A stretch of 64,000 nucleotides of DNA from Marimonas lutisalis (GTDB lineage Bacteria > Pseudomonadota > Alphaproteobacteria > Rhodobacterales > Rhodobacteraceae). Positions 26,304 through 34,307 of the stretch are shown here, one piece after another. Below the pieces are notes generated by a model that was given only the letters and a program-made list of their open reading frames with translations, was not told the origin of the DNA and did not search any database. Position 1 is the stretch's first letter. Each line of letters opens with the position of its first letter. Position numbers and translations under genes: made by a program. The stretch covers positions 740,001 to 804,000 of the forward strand of contig NZ_SKCI01000002.1 in assembly GCF_005434965.1 (NCBI RefSeq). The letters are read 5' to 3'.

Positions 26304-27281
26304 ATGACAGATACGCAAACGCTTGCCGAGCGGATCCATGCCGGGGACCGCCGGGCGCTGGCCCGGGCGATCACGCTGGTGGAGAGCGGCCGGGCCGACC
26401 ACCGCGCGCAGGCGACCGAACTGCTGGAGGCGCTGAAGGGAAAGGGCCGGCAGGCCGTCCGTATCGGGCTGTCGGGTACACCGGGGGTGGGCAAATCGAC
26501 CTTTATCGAGAGCTTCGGCTGCCTTCTCACCGAAAAGGGCCTGAAGGTGGCGGTTCTGGCGGTCGATCCCAGTTCGGCCCGGTCGGGGGGCTCGATCCTG
26601 GGTGACAAGACGCGGATGGAGCGGCTGAGCCGCGATCCGCGGGCGTTCATCCGGCCCTCGCCCAGCCAGTCGCACCTGGGCGGCGTGGCGCGGCGCACGC
26701 GCGAGGCGGTGGCACTGTGCGAGGCGGCGGGGTTCGACGTGGTGCTGATCGAAACGGTGGGGGTGGGCCAGTCGGAAACCGTGGTGGCCGAGATGTCGGA
26801 CCTCTTTATCCTGCTCCTGGCCCCGGCAGGCGGCGACGAGTTGCAGGGCGTCAAGCGCGGCATCATGGAGATGGCCGACATGATCCTGGTCAACAAGGCC
26901 GACGGCGATCTGAAACCGGCAGCGACGCGGACCTGCGCCGACTATGCCGGCGCGCTCAAGCTCTTGCGCAAGCGGCCGCAGGATCCCGAAGGGTTCCCCA
27001 AGGCGATGATGGTCTCGGCGCTGGCCGAAGAGGGGCTGGAAAAAGCCTGGGAGGAGATGACCGCGCTGGTCGAGTGGCGCCGGCAGAACGGGTTTTTCGA
27101 CGGCGCCCGCGAGGCGCAGGCGCGCTACTGGTTCGGCGAAGAAGTGCGCCAGGGTCTCCTGAAACGGCTGGAGGGCGAAGCCGCGCGCGCGGTGATGGAC
27201 GAGCTGTCGCGCCGTGTGGCCGAGGGCGATATCACCGCCACGCGCGCCGCCGAGGAAGCCCTGGCACGGATCGGCGCCTGA
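26304..27281 (+). CDS. meaB: Methylmalonyl-CoA mutase-associated GTPase MeaB
   Basis: 325 residues from ATG 26304 with GGAGAG upstream. SGTPGVGKST (57-66) is the Walker A, AVDPSSARSGGSILGDKTRM the switch region, ETVGVGQSE and LVNKADG further GTPase motifs. MeaB loads and protects the B12 cofactor of methylmalonyl-CoA (or ethylmalonyl-CoA) mutase. Together with the epimerase at the window start it points to an active propionyl-CoA or ethylmalonyl-CoA pathway. Element copy e follows the stop. Confidence 0.95.
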   Translation: MTDTQTLAERIHAGDRRALARAITLVESGRADHRAQATELLEALKGKGRQAVRIGLSGTPGVGKSTFIESFGCLLTEKGLKVAVLAVDPSSARSGGSILGDKTRMERLSRDPRAFIRPSPSQSHLGGVARRTREAVALCEAAGFDVVLIETVGVGQSETVVAEMSDLFILLLAPAGGDELQGVKRGIMEMADMILVNKADGDLKPAATRTCADYAGALKLLRKRPQDPEGFPKAMMVSALAEEGLEKAWEEMTALVEWRRQNGFFDGAREAQARYWFGEEVRQGLLKRLEGEAARAVMDELSRRVAEGDITATRAAEEALARIGA

Positions 27282-27286
27282 TCCCC

Positions 27287-27337
27287 TGCTTCATCTGACC
27301 CCAAATACCTTCGGGGGTCAGGGGGGCAACGCCCCCC
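27287..27337 (+). repeat. Dispersed intergenic element, copy e (core plus hairpin)
   Basis: CTTCATCTGACC, CCAAATACCTTCGGGGGT, then 9-bp arms CAGGGGGGC/GCCCCCCTG around AAC (27317-27337). It begins 6 bases after the meaB stop, in sense orientation, before the convergent ImuA-like gene. It is very close to copy c. Confidence 0.65.
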
Positions 27338-27377
27338 TGCATGTCTCATAGGGTGCGCCGCAGGCGCGCAATTCAGG

Positions 27378-28001
27378 TCAGGCATCGGCGGCCTGGAGCG
27401 CCGGGCCCGGGTGAAACCCGCCGTCCTGCCAGCCGATATCCCATTCCCTGACAGGCTCGGTGCGCGCGCGCAGGCGGCTGAGGCGCCAGCGCTGGCCGCC
27501 CGGGTGATGGGCGGGCTGCATCCGCCAGCGGGTTTCCACCCCGGGCGCGCCGCCCTGTCCGGGGGTGAGGATGAGCCCCAACGGCCGGTGCGCACCTTCG
27601 CGTGCGCCGGTTTCGGCCGCGAGGTGCAGCCGCCGCACCGGGGTGAGCGGCGGCGGTTCGGGCAGGTCGGCCACCACCAGCGGCACCGCGCCCGCGCGCA
27701 GGCATTCCTCCATGCTCCACAAGAGATCGACGGGCCGTTCGGGCGCGACGAAGATGAAGCGTGCGGGATCGGCGATCGGGGCCATGCCATCGGGGTTGAG
27801 GGCGGATTTTTCCCACCGCAGCGCGATCCAGAACACCGGCCCCTGCATCTGCCCCGCGACCCAGAGCGCGAAACTGCGCCGGGCGGCGCCGCAGGCCTCG
27901 TGCAGGCGGGCCTGCGCGAGCGACAGGTCGGGCGCCAGCCGGATGGCGGGCCGGTCGCGGTTCTGGCGTTGCGGGAGCAGGGGGTGGGCGTGGATCGACA
28001 T
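27378..28001 (-). CDS. ImuA-like protein (RecA-superfamily fold), stand-alone
   Basis: 207 residues from ATG 28001. The middle and end follow the ImuA pattern: VFWIALRWEKSALNPDG, DLLWSMEECLRAGAVPLVVADL, PVRRLHLAAETG and TRWRMQPAHHPGG...RWRLSRLR. No Walker A is present, as in ImuA. A LexA box overlaps its promoter region (28017-28031). ImuA normally works with ImuB and DnaE2 in SOS mutagenesis, but neither lies next to it; downstream is the convergent meaB. It could serve distant partners or a separate role. Confidence 0.75.
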   Translation of the reverse strand: MSIHAHPLLPQRQNRDRPAIRLAPDLSLAQARLHEACGAARRSFALWVAGQMQGPVFWIALRWEKSALNPDGMAPIADPARFIFVAPERPVDLLWSMEECLRAGAVPLVVADLPEPPPLTPVRRLHLAAETGAREGAHRPLGLILTPGQGGAPGVETRWRMQPAHHPGGQRWRLSRLRARTEPVREWDIGWQDGGFHPGPALQAADA

Positions 28002-28016
28002 GGGGCAAGGATAAAT

Positions 28017-28031
28017 GTTCACTATTTGTTC
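28017..28031. promoter_or_regulatory. LexA box of the ImuA-like gene
   Basis: GTTC-ACTATTT-GTTC, exactly the alphaproteobacterial GTTC-N7-GTTC LexA operator, 16-30 bases before the ATG at 28001. It is also within reach of the divergent carnitine operon start (28147). An exact match at this position strongly suggests SOS control. Confidence 0.8.
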
Positions 28032-28146
28032 CGCAAGCAGGGATTCGGGGCGCGGGGGCGAAAAACGACGTGGGATTTCGGAATTCGCCCTTTACCGCCC
28101 GGCATGCTGCGGCATAGTGGCGGCAACCGAGATGGGAGGATTCCAG

Positions 28147-29061
28147 ATGCCGTTGACCATGAACCGTGAGGTTTTCATCACCTGTGCCGTGACCGGATCG
28201 GGCGGCACGCAGGACCGTTCCCCGCATGTGCCGCGCAGCCCCAAGGAGATCGCCGAGAGCGCGATCGAGGCCGCGCGCGCCGGTGCCGCGGTGGTGCATT
28301 GCCACGTGCGCGACCCCGAGACCGGCGCACCGTCGCGCCGGCTGGACTATTACCACGAGGTCACCGACCGCATCCGCGAGGCCGAGGTCGACGTGGTGCT
28401 GAACCTGACCGCCGGGATGGGCGGCGACATGGTGTTCGGCCCGACCGAGCGACCGTTGCCTTTGCGCGAAGAGGGCACCGACATGATCGGCGCGGCCGAG
28501 CGGGTGGAGCATGTGAAGCAATGCCTGCCGGAGATCTGCACGCTGGATTGCGGCACGATGAACTTTGCCGAGGCCGATTACGTGATGACCAACACGCCCG
28601 GCATGTTGCAGGCGATGGGCCGGATGATGACGCATCTGGGCGTGAAGCCCGAGATCGAGGCCTTTGACACCGGGCACCTGTGGTACGCGAAGCAGCTGGT
28701 CGCCGACGGCATCCTCGACAGCCCGGCGCTGGTGCAGCTGTGCATGGGCGTGCCCTGGGGCGCGCCCGATGACATGAACACCTTCATGGCGATGGTCAAC
28801 AACGTGCCCGACGACTGGACGTTCTCGGCCTTTGCGCTGGGCCGCAACCAGATGGCCTATGTCGCGGCGAGCGTGCTGGCCGGCGGCAACGTGCGCGTGG
28901 GGCTGGAGGACAACCTGTGGCTGGACAAGGGCGTGCTGGCCACCAATGCGCAGCTGGTCGAGCGCGCGGTGGGCATCATCGAGCGCATGGGCGCGCGGGT
29001 GATCGGCCCCGAGGCCGTGCGCGACAAGCTGGGGCTGGTCAAGCGGGCGCCCGCGGCATGA
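28147..29061 (+). CDS. BKACE family 3-keto acid cleavage enzyme (dehydrocarnitine cleavage)
   Basis: 304 residues from ATG 28147 with GGAGG upstream. It is a DUF849/BKACE TIM barrel: zinc ligands sit in VVHCHVRDPETG, and the enzyme has TLDCGTMNF and FDTGHLWYAKQLV. BKACE enzymes cleave beta-keto acids with acetyl-CoA. Because a carnitine dehydrogenase/betainyl-CoA thioesterase fusion is in the same operon, the substrate is most likely 3-dehydrocarnitine, giving betainyl-CoA and acetoacetate (CdhC role). The next gene starts within its stop (ATGA). Confidence 0.88.
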   Translation: MPLTMNREVFITCAVTGSGGTQDRSPHVPRSPKEIAESAIEAARAGAAVVHCHVRDPETGAPSRRLDYYHEVTDRIREAEVDVVLNLTAGMGGDMVFGPTERPLPLREEGTDMIGAAERVEHVKQCLPEICTLDCGTMNFAEADYVMTNTPGMLQAMGRMMTHLGVKPEIEAFDTGHLWYAKQLVADGILDSPALVQLCMGVPWGAPDDMNTFMAMVNNVPDDWTFSAFALGRNQMAYVAASVLAGGNVRVGLEDNLWLDKGVLATNAQLVERAVGIIERMGARVIGPEAVRDKLGLVKRAPAA

Positions 29062-29444
29062 GGGCCGCGACCCTGGCCGCGCTGGTGCTATGCCCCGGTC
29101 TGGCCGGGGCGCAGGAGGCGTGGTGGCAGGGTGTGTGGGCGGCCGAGTCCGGCTGGTGCGCCGTGGCCGAGCGGATCGGCAGCGTGACACCTGCGCCAAT
29201 CGCGATCACGCCCGCAGAAGTGCTGGGATACGAGAATTCCTGCCGGATCACCCGGGTGGACGAGCACGCGATGGTGGGTGCGGTCAGCCTGATGCTGGAA
29301 TGCCAGTCCGAGGGCAGCGTGTTCGACGAGGCGCGGCTGATCATGAATGCAGGTGAGGCGATCTGGATCTGGTTTGGCGCGGACGAGCCGATACGGTTTC
29401 ATCGCTGCCCCGGCCCCTTGCCGGCCTGGTGGCCGGTGGAATGA
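29058..29444 (+). CDS. Small exported protein in the carnitine operon
   Basis: 128 residues. MRAATLAALVLCPGLAGAQ is a short Sec signal peptide. The mature part has four Cys residues and many Trp (EAWWQGVWAAESGWC). No family recognised. It overlaps the BKACE stop and the following lipoprotein start by 4 bases each, so it is in the middle of the carnitine operon, although carnitine breakdown is cytoplasmic. Confidence 0.7.
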   Translation: MRAATLAALVLCPGLAGAQEAWWQGVWAAESGWCAVAERIGSVTPAPIAITPAEVLGYENSCRITRVDEHAMVGAVSLMLECQSEGSVFDEARLIMNAGEAIWIWFGADEPIRFHRCPGPLPAWWPVE

Positions 29445-29896
29445 AACGCGTGGCGGTCCTTCTTGCCCTGCTGCTGGCGGGGTGCACACCGGCGCCCGCG
29501 CCCGAGGGCGTGCGCAACCCGCAGGCGCCGATTTCCAGCCAGGTGGATGTGATGGCCGGGCGGATGGCGGGCGACTGGGTGGTGCGCGCGAGCTGGTCCG
29601 AGGTGGCCCGGCCGGGCGAGCGGCTGCACCTGCGCGCGGGACAGGGCGGCGGGCTGTGGCTGGGCGAGATCGCGCTGCCGGCGCGGGGCCACGGCCGGTT
29701 CGGCGGCGGGGGTGGCATCCCGCAATGGTGGGTTCTGTGGCTGGACGCCGATAACCGTACCGCCGCCATCGGCACCCCCGGGGGCGAGTTCGGCTGGATC
29801 ATGGACCGCAAGAGCAAGGGCGGCGCCGACCGGATCCGGGCGGCGAAAGAGATCATGGATTGGATGGGCTATGACATGGCCCGCGCGAGGGAGTGA
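29441..29896 (+). CDS. Lipocalin-like lipoprotein
   Basis: 151 residues with lipobox LAGC (Cys15). The pattern GDWVVRASW...GEIALPARGHGRF, WWVLWLDADNRTAAIGTP and C-terminal amphipathic helix (GADRIRAAKEIMDWMGYD) is like Blc-type bacterial lipocalins, though divergent. Predicted to be anchored in the outer membrane. Its gene overlaps the previous one by 4 bases; the carnitine dehydrogenase starts 5 bases after its stop. Confidence 0.65.
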   Translation: MKRVAVLLALLLAGCTPAPAPEGVRNPQAPISSQVDVMAGRMAGDWVVRASWSEVARPGERLHLRAGQGGGLWLGEIALPARGHGRFGGGGGIPQWWVLWLDADNRTAAIGTPGGEFGWIMDRKSKGGADRIRAAKEIMDWMGYDMARARE

Positions 29897-29901
29897 CAGG
29901 A

Positions 29902-31380
29902 ATGGAAAAGACGGCGGCGATCATCGGCGGCGGCGTTATCGGAGGCGGATGGGCGGCGCGGTTCGCGCTGAATGGCTGGGCCGTGCGGGTGTTTGACCCG
30001 GACCCGCAAGCCGAGCGCAAGATCGGCGAAGTGATGGCCAATGCGCGGCGGTCCCTGCCCGGGCTGGGTAACGTGGCGCTGCCCGACGAGGGAGAGATCA
30101 GTTTTCACCCCACCGTGGCCGGGGCGGTCGAGGGCGCGGCCTGGGTGCAGGAGAGCGTGCCGGAACGGTTGGACCTGAAACAGAAGGTCTATGCCGAGAT
30201 CATGACGCATGTGGGCGCAGAGACCATCGTGGGATCGTCGACCAGCGGTTTCAAACCCAGCGAATTGCAGGAGGGGATGCCGCGGGCCGAGCAGATCGTG
30301 GTGACGCACCCGTTCAACCCGGTTTACCTGCTGCCGCTTGTCGAACTGGTGACGACGCCGATCAACCATGATGTGCTGATCGCGCGGGCCAAGGACATCC
30401 TGACCACGCTGGGCATGTTTCCGCTGCACCTGCGCAAGGAAATCGACGCGCATATCGCGGACCGGTTCCTGGAAGCGGTCTGGCGCGAGGCGCTGTGGCT
30501 GATCAAGGACGGGATCGCCACCACCGAGGAGATCGACAACGCGATCCGCTATGGCTTTGGCCTGCGCTGGGCGCAGATGGGTCTGTTCGAGACCTACCGC
30601 GTGGCGGGGGGCGAAGCGGGCATGCGGCATTTCATTTCGCAGTTCGGCCCGGCGCTGCAATGGCCCTGGACCAAGCTGATGGATGTGCCGGAACTGACCG
30701 ACGAGCTGATCGACATGATCGCCGACCAGTCGGATGCGCAATCGGGCCGGTATTCGATCCGCGAGCTGGAACGCATTCGCGATGCCAACCTGGTGAGCAA
30801 GATCCGCGGGTTGTCGCGGACCGACTGGGGCGCCGGCGCGATCCAGCGCAAGCATGACCGGGCGATCGAGGCGGCGGCCGGGCTGCGGCGCCATGTCGAC
30901 GAGGTCGAGGATCTAAGCCAGCCGATCCTGACGGCGCGGCGGGCGGTGCCGACCGAATGGCTCGATTATAACGGGCACATGAATGAAAGCCGGTACCTGG
31001 AGGCATTTTCCAACGCCAGCGACCGGTTCATGCTGATGGTGGGCTGCGACGAGCAGTATATCGCCAATGGCGGCAGTTATTTCACCGCCGAAACCCATAT
31101 CCGCCACCTGGGCGAGGCGCATGCCGGGGCGATCATCACCATCCATACCCGGCTGATCGACGGGTCGGGCAAGAAGATGCATATTTTCATGGAGATGCGC
31201 GACGATGCGGGCGAGGTGGTCGCGACCTGTGAGCAGGTGCTCCTGCATGTGAGCCTGGAGACAAGGCGCACCGCGCCGCCCGCGCCGCAGATCGAGGCGG
31301 CGCTGGCCAAGGTGGCGGCAGCGCAGGCCGGGCTGCCCATGCCGGAGGGGCTGGGCCGGGGCGTCGGGGCGCCACGCTGA
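29902..31380 (+). CDS. L-carnitine dehydrogenase fused to betainyl-CoA thioesterase
   Basis: 492 residues, a fusion. Residues 1-190 are the 3HCDH NAD domain (GGGVIGGGWAA, WVQESVPERLDLK, SSTSGFKPSEL, THPFNPVYLLPLVEL); 190-315 is the C-terminal 3HCDH domain with DGIATTEEIDNAIRYGFGLRW, close to Pseudomonas L-carnitine dehydrogenase. Residues 340-470 are a hotdog thioesterase (DYNGHMNESRYLEAFS). It oxidises L-carnitine to 3-dehydrocarnitine and, after BKACE cleavage, hydrolyses betainyl-CoA to glycine betaine. ATG 29902 preferred to the GTG at 29893. Confidence 0.9.
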   Translation: MEKTAAIIGGGVIGGGWAARFALNGWAVRVFDPDPQAERKIGEVMANARRSLPGLGNVALPDEGEISFHPTVAGAVEGAAWVQESVPERLDLKQKVYAEIMTHVGAETIVGSSTSGFKPSELQEGMPRAEQIVVTHPFNPVYLLPLVELVTTPINHDVLIARAKDILTTLGMFPLHLRKEIDAHIADRFLEAVWREALWLIKDGIATTEEIDNAIRYGFGLRWAQMGLFETYRVAGGEAGMRHFISQFGPALQWPWTKLMDVPELTDELIDMIADQSDAQSGRYSIRELERIRDANLVSKIRGLSRTDWGAGAIQRKHDRAIEAAAGLRRHVDEVEDLSQPILTARRAVPTEWLDYNGHMNESRYLEAFSNASDRFMLMVGCDEQYIANGGSYFTAETHIRHLGEAHAGAIITIHTRLIDGSGKKMHIFMEMRDDAGEVVATCEQVLLHVSLETRRTAPPAPQIEAALAKVAAAQAGLPMPEGLGRGVGAPR

Positions 31381-32135
31381 TGCCGCGGGTGCTGATCACC
31401 GCGGGTGCGTCGGGGATCGGGCGGGCGATGGCCGAGCGTTTCGATGCTGGCGGGTTCGAGGTGTGGATCACCGACATTGACGAGGCGGCGCTGGACAAGG
31501 TGCCGGGCCATTGGGTGGCGCATCATTGCGATGCCGCCGACGAAGGCGACGTGCGCGCGGTGTTTGATCTGCTTGCCGCCGCGGGCGGGCTCGATGCGCT
31601 GTGTGCCAATGCCGGTGTCGCCGGGCCGACGGCGCCGGTGGAGCAGGTGGCGCTGGAGGACTGGCGCGCCTGCGTGAGCGTGAACCTGGAAGGTGCGTTC
31701 CTGGCCGCGAAATACGCCGCACCGCTGATGAAGCGGGCGGGCAGGGGCAGTATCGTGCTGACCTCGTCGACCGCCGGCATATACGGATACCCGAACCGGG
31801 CGCCCTATGCGGCGGCGAAATGGGCGGTGATCGGGTTGATGAAGACGCTGGCGATGGAGCTGGGCCCGCATGGCATCCGCGCCAACGCGATCTGCCCCGG
31901 CGCCGTGGAAGGCCCGCGCATGGAAGGCGTGCTGCAACGCGAAGCCGCGCTGAAGGGCGTGACCCGCGACGCGGTTTACACGGGCTATGCCAGCGGCACC
32001 TCGATGCGGTCCTGGGTTACGGCGCAGGACGTGGCCGAGATGGCGCATTTCCTGTCGACGGAGGCGGCAAGGCTGGTGTCGGGGCAGGTGATTGCGGTGG
32101 ACGGCCATACCGAAAACCCCGATCCCAAGGTCTGA
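31380..32135 (+). CDS. SDR family oxidoreductase (candidate D-carnitine or 3-hydroxyacid dehydrogenase)
   Basis: 251 residues, classical SDR: GASGIGRAM (NAD motif), NAG (NANAG near 77), catalytic Ser and YAAAK in YGYPNRAPYAAAKWAV, and the PG motif in AICPGAVEGP. The TGATG overlap puts it last in the carnitine operon. D-carnitine dehydrogenase in other bacteria is an SDR; oxidation of D-carnitine or reduction of acetoacetate would both fit. The substrate is inferred from context. Confidence 0.85.
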   Translation: MPRVLITAGASGIGRAMAERFDAGGFEVWITDIDEAALDKVPGHWVAHHCDAADEGDVRAVFDLLAAAGGLDALCANAGVAGPTAPVEQVALEDWRACVSVNLEGAFLAAKYAAPLMKRAGRGSIVLTSSTAGIYGYPNRAPYAAAKWAVIGLMKTLAMELGPHGIRANAICPGAVEGPRMEGVLQREAALKGVTRDAVYTGYASGTSMRSWVTAQDVAEMAHFLSTEAARLVSGQVIAVDGHTENPDPKV

Positions 32136-32137
32136 AC

Positions 32138-32190
32138 CCGCCCCCTGCATCGCGCGCCCAACCGCCCACCCCGCGCGATGCAGGGGGCGG
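32138..32190. terminator. Perfect 19-bp inverted repeat after the carnitine operon
   Basis: Arms CCGCCCCCTGCATCGCGCG (32138-32156) and its exact reverse complement (32172-32190), with a 15-base spacer. It starts 3 bases after the SDR stop and lies before the convergent XRE gene end. The long perfect stem may act as a bidirectional terminator or mRNA stabiliser; only a short T-run follows on the plus strand. Confidence 0.65.
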
Positions 32191-32196
32191 TGTGAC

Positions 32197-32223
32197 GTTT
32201 GAGTATTTTTGGCAAGATGAAGC
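32197..32223 (-). repeat. Dispersed intergenic element, copy f (core)
   Basis: On the minus strand CTTCATCTTGCC followed by AAAAATACTCAAAC, just after the XRE stop. It joins the CTTCATCT form of copies a, c and e with the AAATACTCAAA form of copies b, d and g, showing that both are one family. Confidence 0.6.
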
Positions 32224-32232
32224 CGGACCGGA

Positions 32233-33090
32233 TCAGGTGAGACTGCGCAGATATGCCAGGTGGTCCGGCAGGTCGCGCGCGGGGATCTTGGCCTGGCGCA
32301 CGAGATCGTCGAAATGCGCGGTGATCGCCTGCACGCGTTCCGTGTCGCGGAAGGCGAGGTAATTGCGCCCGAGATAGAGCACCGCGAGGAGCGGGCCGAA
32401 GATGGTGACCGGCGCCGAGAAGATGCGCCGCGCGTCGAAGAGATAGAGGCGCAGGCGCGGGTAGAGCTGGGCGTGGATCGCCTCGATCCGGTCGAGCTGT
32501 TCGCGGCGCAGATCGGCCGACAACCCGGTGTAGTAACCTGTGCCGGCGGCGAAGCTCTGAAGCTCGTATAGCGGCAGGGCGATTTCGTAATCCGACTGGG
32601 CGGCGCGCATCCAGGTGAGCCGGTCTTCGGAGGCGCCGATGGCCTGTTCGGCGGTGCGCCCGAGATGCGGTGCGTATTCCCATTCCAGCACCGCGCGGGT
32701 TTTCAGCATGTCGGGCAGGGCGGCAGGCACGTGGCGGATTTTGTAGCCCGCGGCCTCGCGGTGCCATTCGAAGATCTGTTCATCGACCAGCGCGCGGGGC
32801 GCCTGGGTGAGGGTAAGCGAGGTGGCGAGCAGATCGGAGGCGGTTTCGGGCCGGTCCGACAGAGACAGGAGCCAGTCGGCGGAAACGCCGAGCGCTGCCG
32901 CGCATTCGCCCACGACCTGCGCATTGGGCAGGCGGGCGCCGGTGTCCTTGAGCAATTGCGAAATCGTCGAGCGATCTACGCCGATGGCGCGTGCAAGCGC
33001 GCTTTGGGTCATGTCGCGCTGTTGCATCGCCTGGGCGAGACGGTCGCGGAACTGCATGGCGCGGGTTCGTTTGTCGATTCTATTCGGCAT
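32233..33090 (-). CDS. XRE family transcriptional regulator
   Basis: 285 residues. An N-terminal helix-turn-helix (about 15-70: MTQSALARAIGVDRSTISQLLK) is followed by a long all-helical region of unknown ligand. A palindrome TGATAATTATCA lies 5 bases before the ATG (33095-33106), consistent with autoregulation. It is convergent with the carnitine operon, so it may control that operon; this is inference. The start could also be ATG 33057 (MQFRDRLAQ). Confidence 0.8.
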   Translation of the reverse strand: MPNRIDKRTRAMQFRDRLAQAMQQRDMTQSALARAIGVDRSTISQLLKDTGARLPNAQVVGECAAALGVSADWLLSLSDRPETASDLLATSLTLTQAPRALVDEQIFEWHREAAGYKIRHVPAALPDMLKTRAVLEWEYAPHLGRTAEQAIGASEDRLTWMRAAQSDYEIALPLYELQSFAAGTGYYTGLSADLRREQLDRIEAIHAQLYPRLRLYLFDARRIFSAPVTIFGPLLAVLYLGRNYLAFRDTERVQAITAHFDDLVRQAKIPARDLPDHLAYLRSLT

Positions 33091-33094
33091 GTGA

Positions 33095-33106
33095 TGATAA
33101 TTATCA
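33095..33106. promoter_or_regulatory. Palindrome in the XRE promoter region
   Basis: TGATAATTATCA, a perfect 12-base palindrome, within a larger GTGAT-N7-ATCAC pattern on the minus strand. It sits between the XRE start and the divergent DUF2061 gene. Probable operator of the regulator. Confidence 0.5.
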
Positions 33107-33183
33107 CTAATGCGGAGTTTTGTTAATCATATTCGGAATACGCAACGGCGCGCCGGACAGGTAACGGTTTCGTGACACATAAC

Positions 33184-33399
33184 ATGCGAGGGAAGATGGA
33201 GAGCCGGCGGCGCACCGTGCTGAAAGCGGTGCTGTGGAATATCCTGGGCCTGACGGTGATGGCGGGTGTCGGGCTGATAATGACCGGTTCGGCCGCCGTG
33301 GGCGGGGCGATGGCGGTGATCAATACGGCGATCGGCTTTGCTATGTATCTCATTTACGAGCGTATCTGGGCGCGGGTGAACTGGGGGCGGCATGGGTAG
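33184..33399 (+). CDS. DUF2061 small membrane protein
   Basis: 71 residues from ATG 33184; GTG 33172 and ATG 33196 are possible. Two membrane helices (about 13-31, 36-55) with RTVLKAVLWNILGLTVM and the NTAIGFAMYLIYERIWARVNWGR ending, diagnostic for DUF2061. The next gene starts 8 bases before its stop. Confidence 0.85.
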   Translation: MRGKMESRRRTVLKAVLWNILGLTVMAGVGLIMTGSAAVGGAMAVINTAIGFAMYLIYERIWARVNWGRHG

Positions 33400-34288
33400 G
33401 GTGCCGGCTGTTGAATGGCCCACGCTGGCGCTGATCGCGCTGAGCTATGCGGTCTGGGCGCTGGGCACGACATGGGCGGCCGCGCTGTTCCTGCCGCTGG
33501 GCATGGTGATGGTCGTGCTGGCGGCGGCATTGCATTCCTCGCTTTGTCACGAGGTGCTGCACGGGCATCCGACGCGGCATCGCTGGCTGAACGAAGCGCT
33601 GGTTTTTCCGCAGCTGACGCTGCTGATCCCTTATGGCCGGTTCCGCGACACGCATATCGAGCATCACCGCGACGAGCGGCTGACCGACCCCTATGACGAC
33701 CCCGAGACGAATTACCTGGACCCGGCGATATGGCACCGGTTGCCGGGCTGGTGGCGCGGGGTTCTGCGGTTCAACAACACGCTGGCGGGTCGGTTGCTGG
33801 TGGGGCCGCTGGTGGCGCAGGTCGCGTTCATGGCCGGCGACTGGCGGCGCATCCGCGCGGGAGAGCCCGGCGTGCTGGCGGCGTGGCTGATCCATGTCCC
33901 GGCGGTGGCGGCGGTGATCTGGTGGATGGCCGCGTTTGGCCGGATGCCGGTCTGGGCGTGGCTGCTCGCCAGCTATGCGGCGCTGTCGATCCTGAAAATC
34001 CGGACCTTCCTGGAGCATCGCGCGCATGAAGAGGTGCCGGGGCGCACGGTGATCATCGAGGACCGGGGGCCGCTGGCGTTTCTGTTTCTCAACAACAACC
34101 TGCACGTGGTGCATCACAGCCTGCCGGGGGTGCCGTGGTATCGGCTCTGGGCGCTGTACCGGGCCGAGCGTGACCGGTTCCGGCAGATGAACGACAGCTA
34201 TCTCTACCGCTCCTATGGCGAGGTGTTCCGCCGCTATTTCTGGCGGGCGAAGGACCCGGTGCCGCATCCGCTCTGGAAAGACCACTGA
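33392..34288 (+). CDS. Fatty acid desaturase family protein
   Basis: 298 residues, membrane di-iron protein. Three His clusters: HEVLHGH (about 54-60), HIEHH (near 90) and HVVHH (near 238), as expected for FA desaturase/carotenoid hydroxylase-type enzymes. About five hydrophobic segments. The substrate is not evident; alkyl hydroxylation, lipid desaturation or carotenoid hydroxylation are possible. It overlaps DUF2061 by 8 bases. Confidence 0.87.
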   Translation: MGRVPAVEWPTLALIALSYAVWALGTTWAAALFLPLGMVMVVLAAALHSSLCHEVLHGHPTRHRWLNEALVFPQLTLLIPYGRFRDTHIEHHRDERLTDPYDDPETNYLDPAIWHRLPGWWRGVLRFNNTLAGRLLVGPLVAQVAFMAGDWRRIRAGEPGVLAAWLIHVPAVAAVIWWMAAFGRMPVWAWLLASYAALSILKIRTFLEHRAHEEVPGRTVIIEDRGPLAFLFLNNNLHVVHHSLPGVPWYRLWALYRAERDRFRQMNDSYLYRSYGEVFRRYFWRAKDPVPHPLWKDH

Positions 34289-34307
34289 ATTGAGTGCATG
34301 AGAGGGC

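Noticed and set aside
27373-29199. 608-codon minus-strand frame covering the ImuA-like gene and the BKACE gene
   Set aside because: It overlaps two real genes in other frames and has the composition of an antisense shadow.
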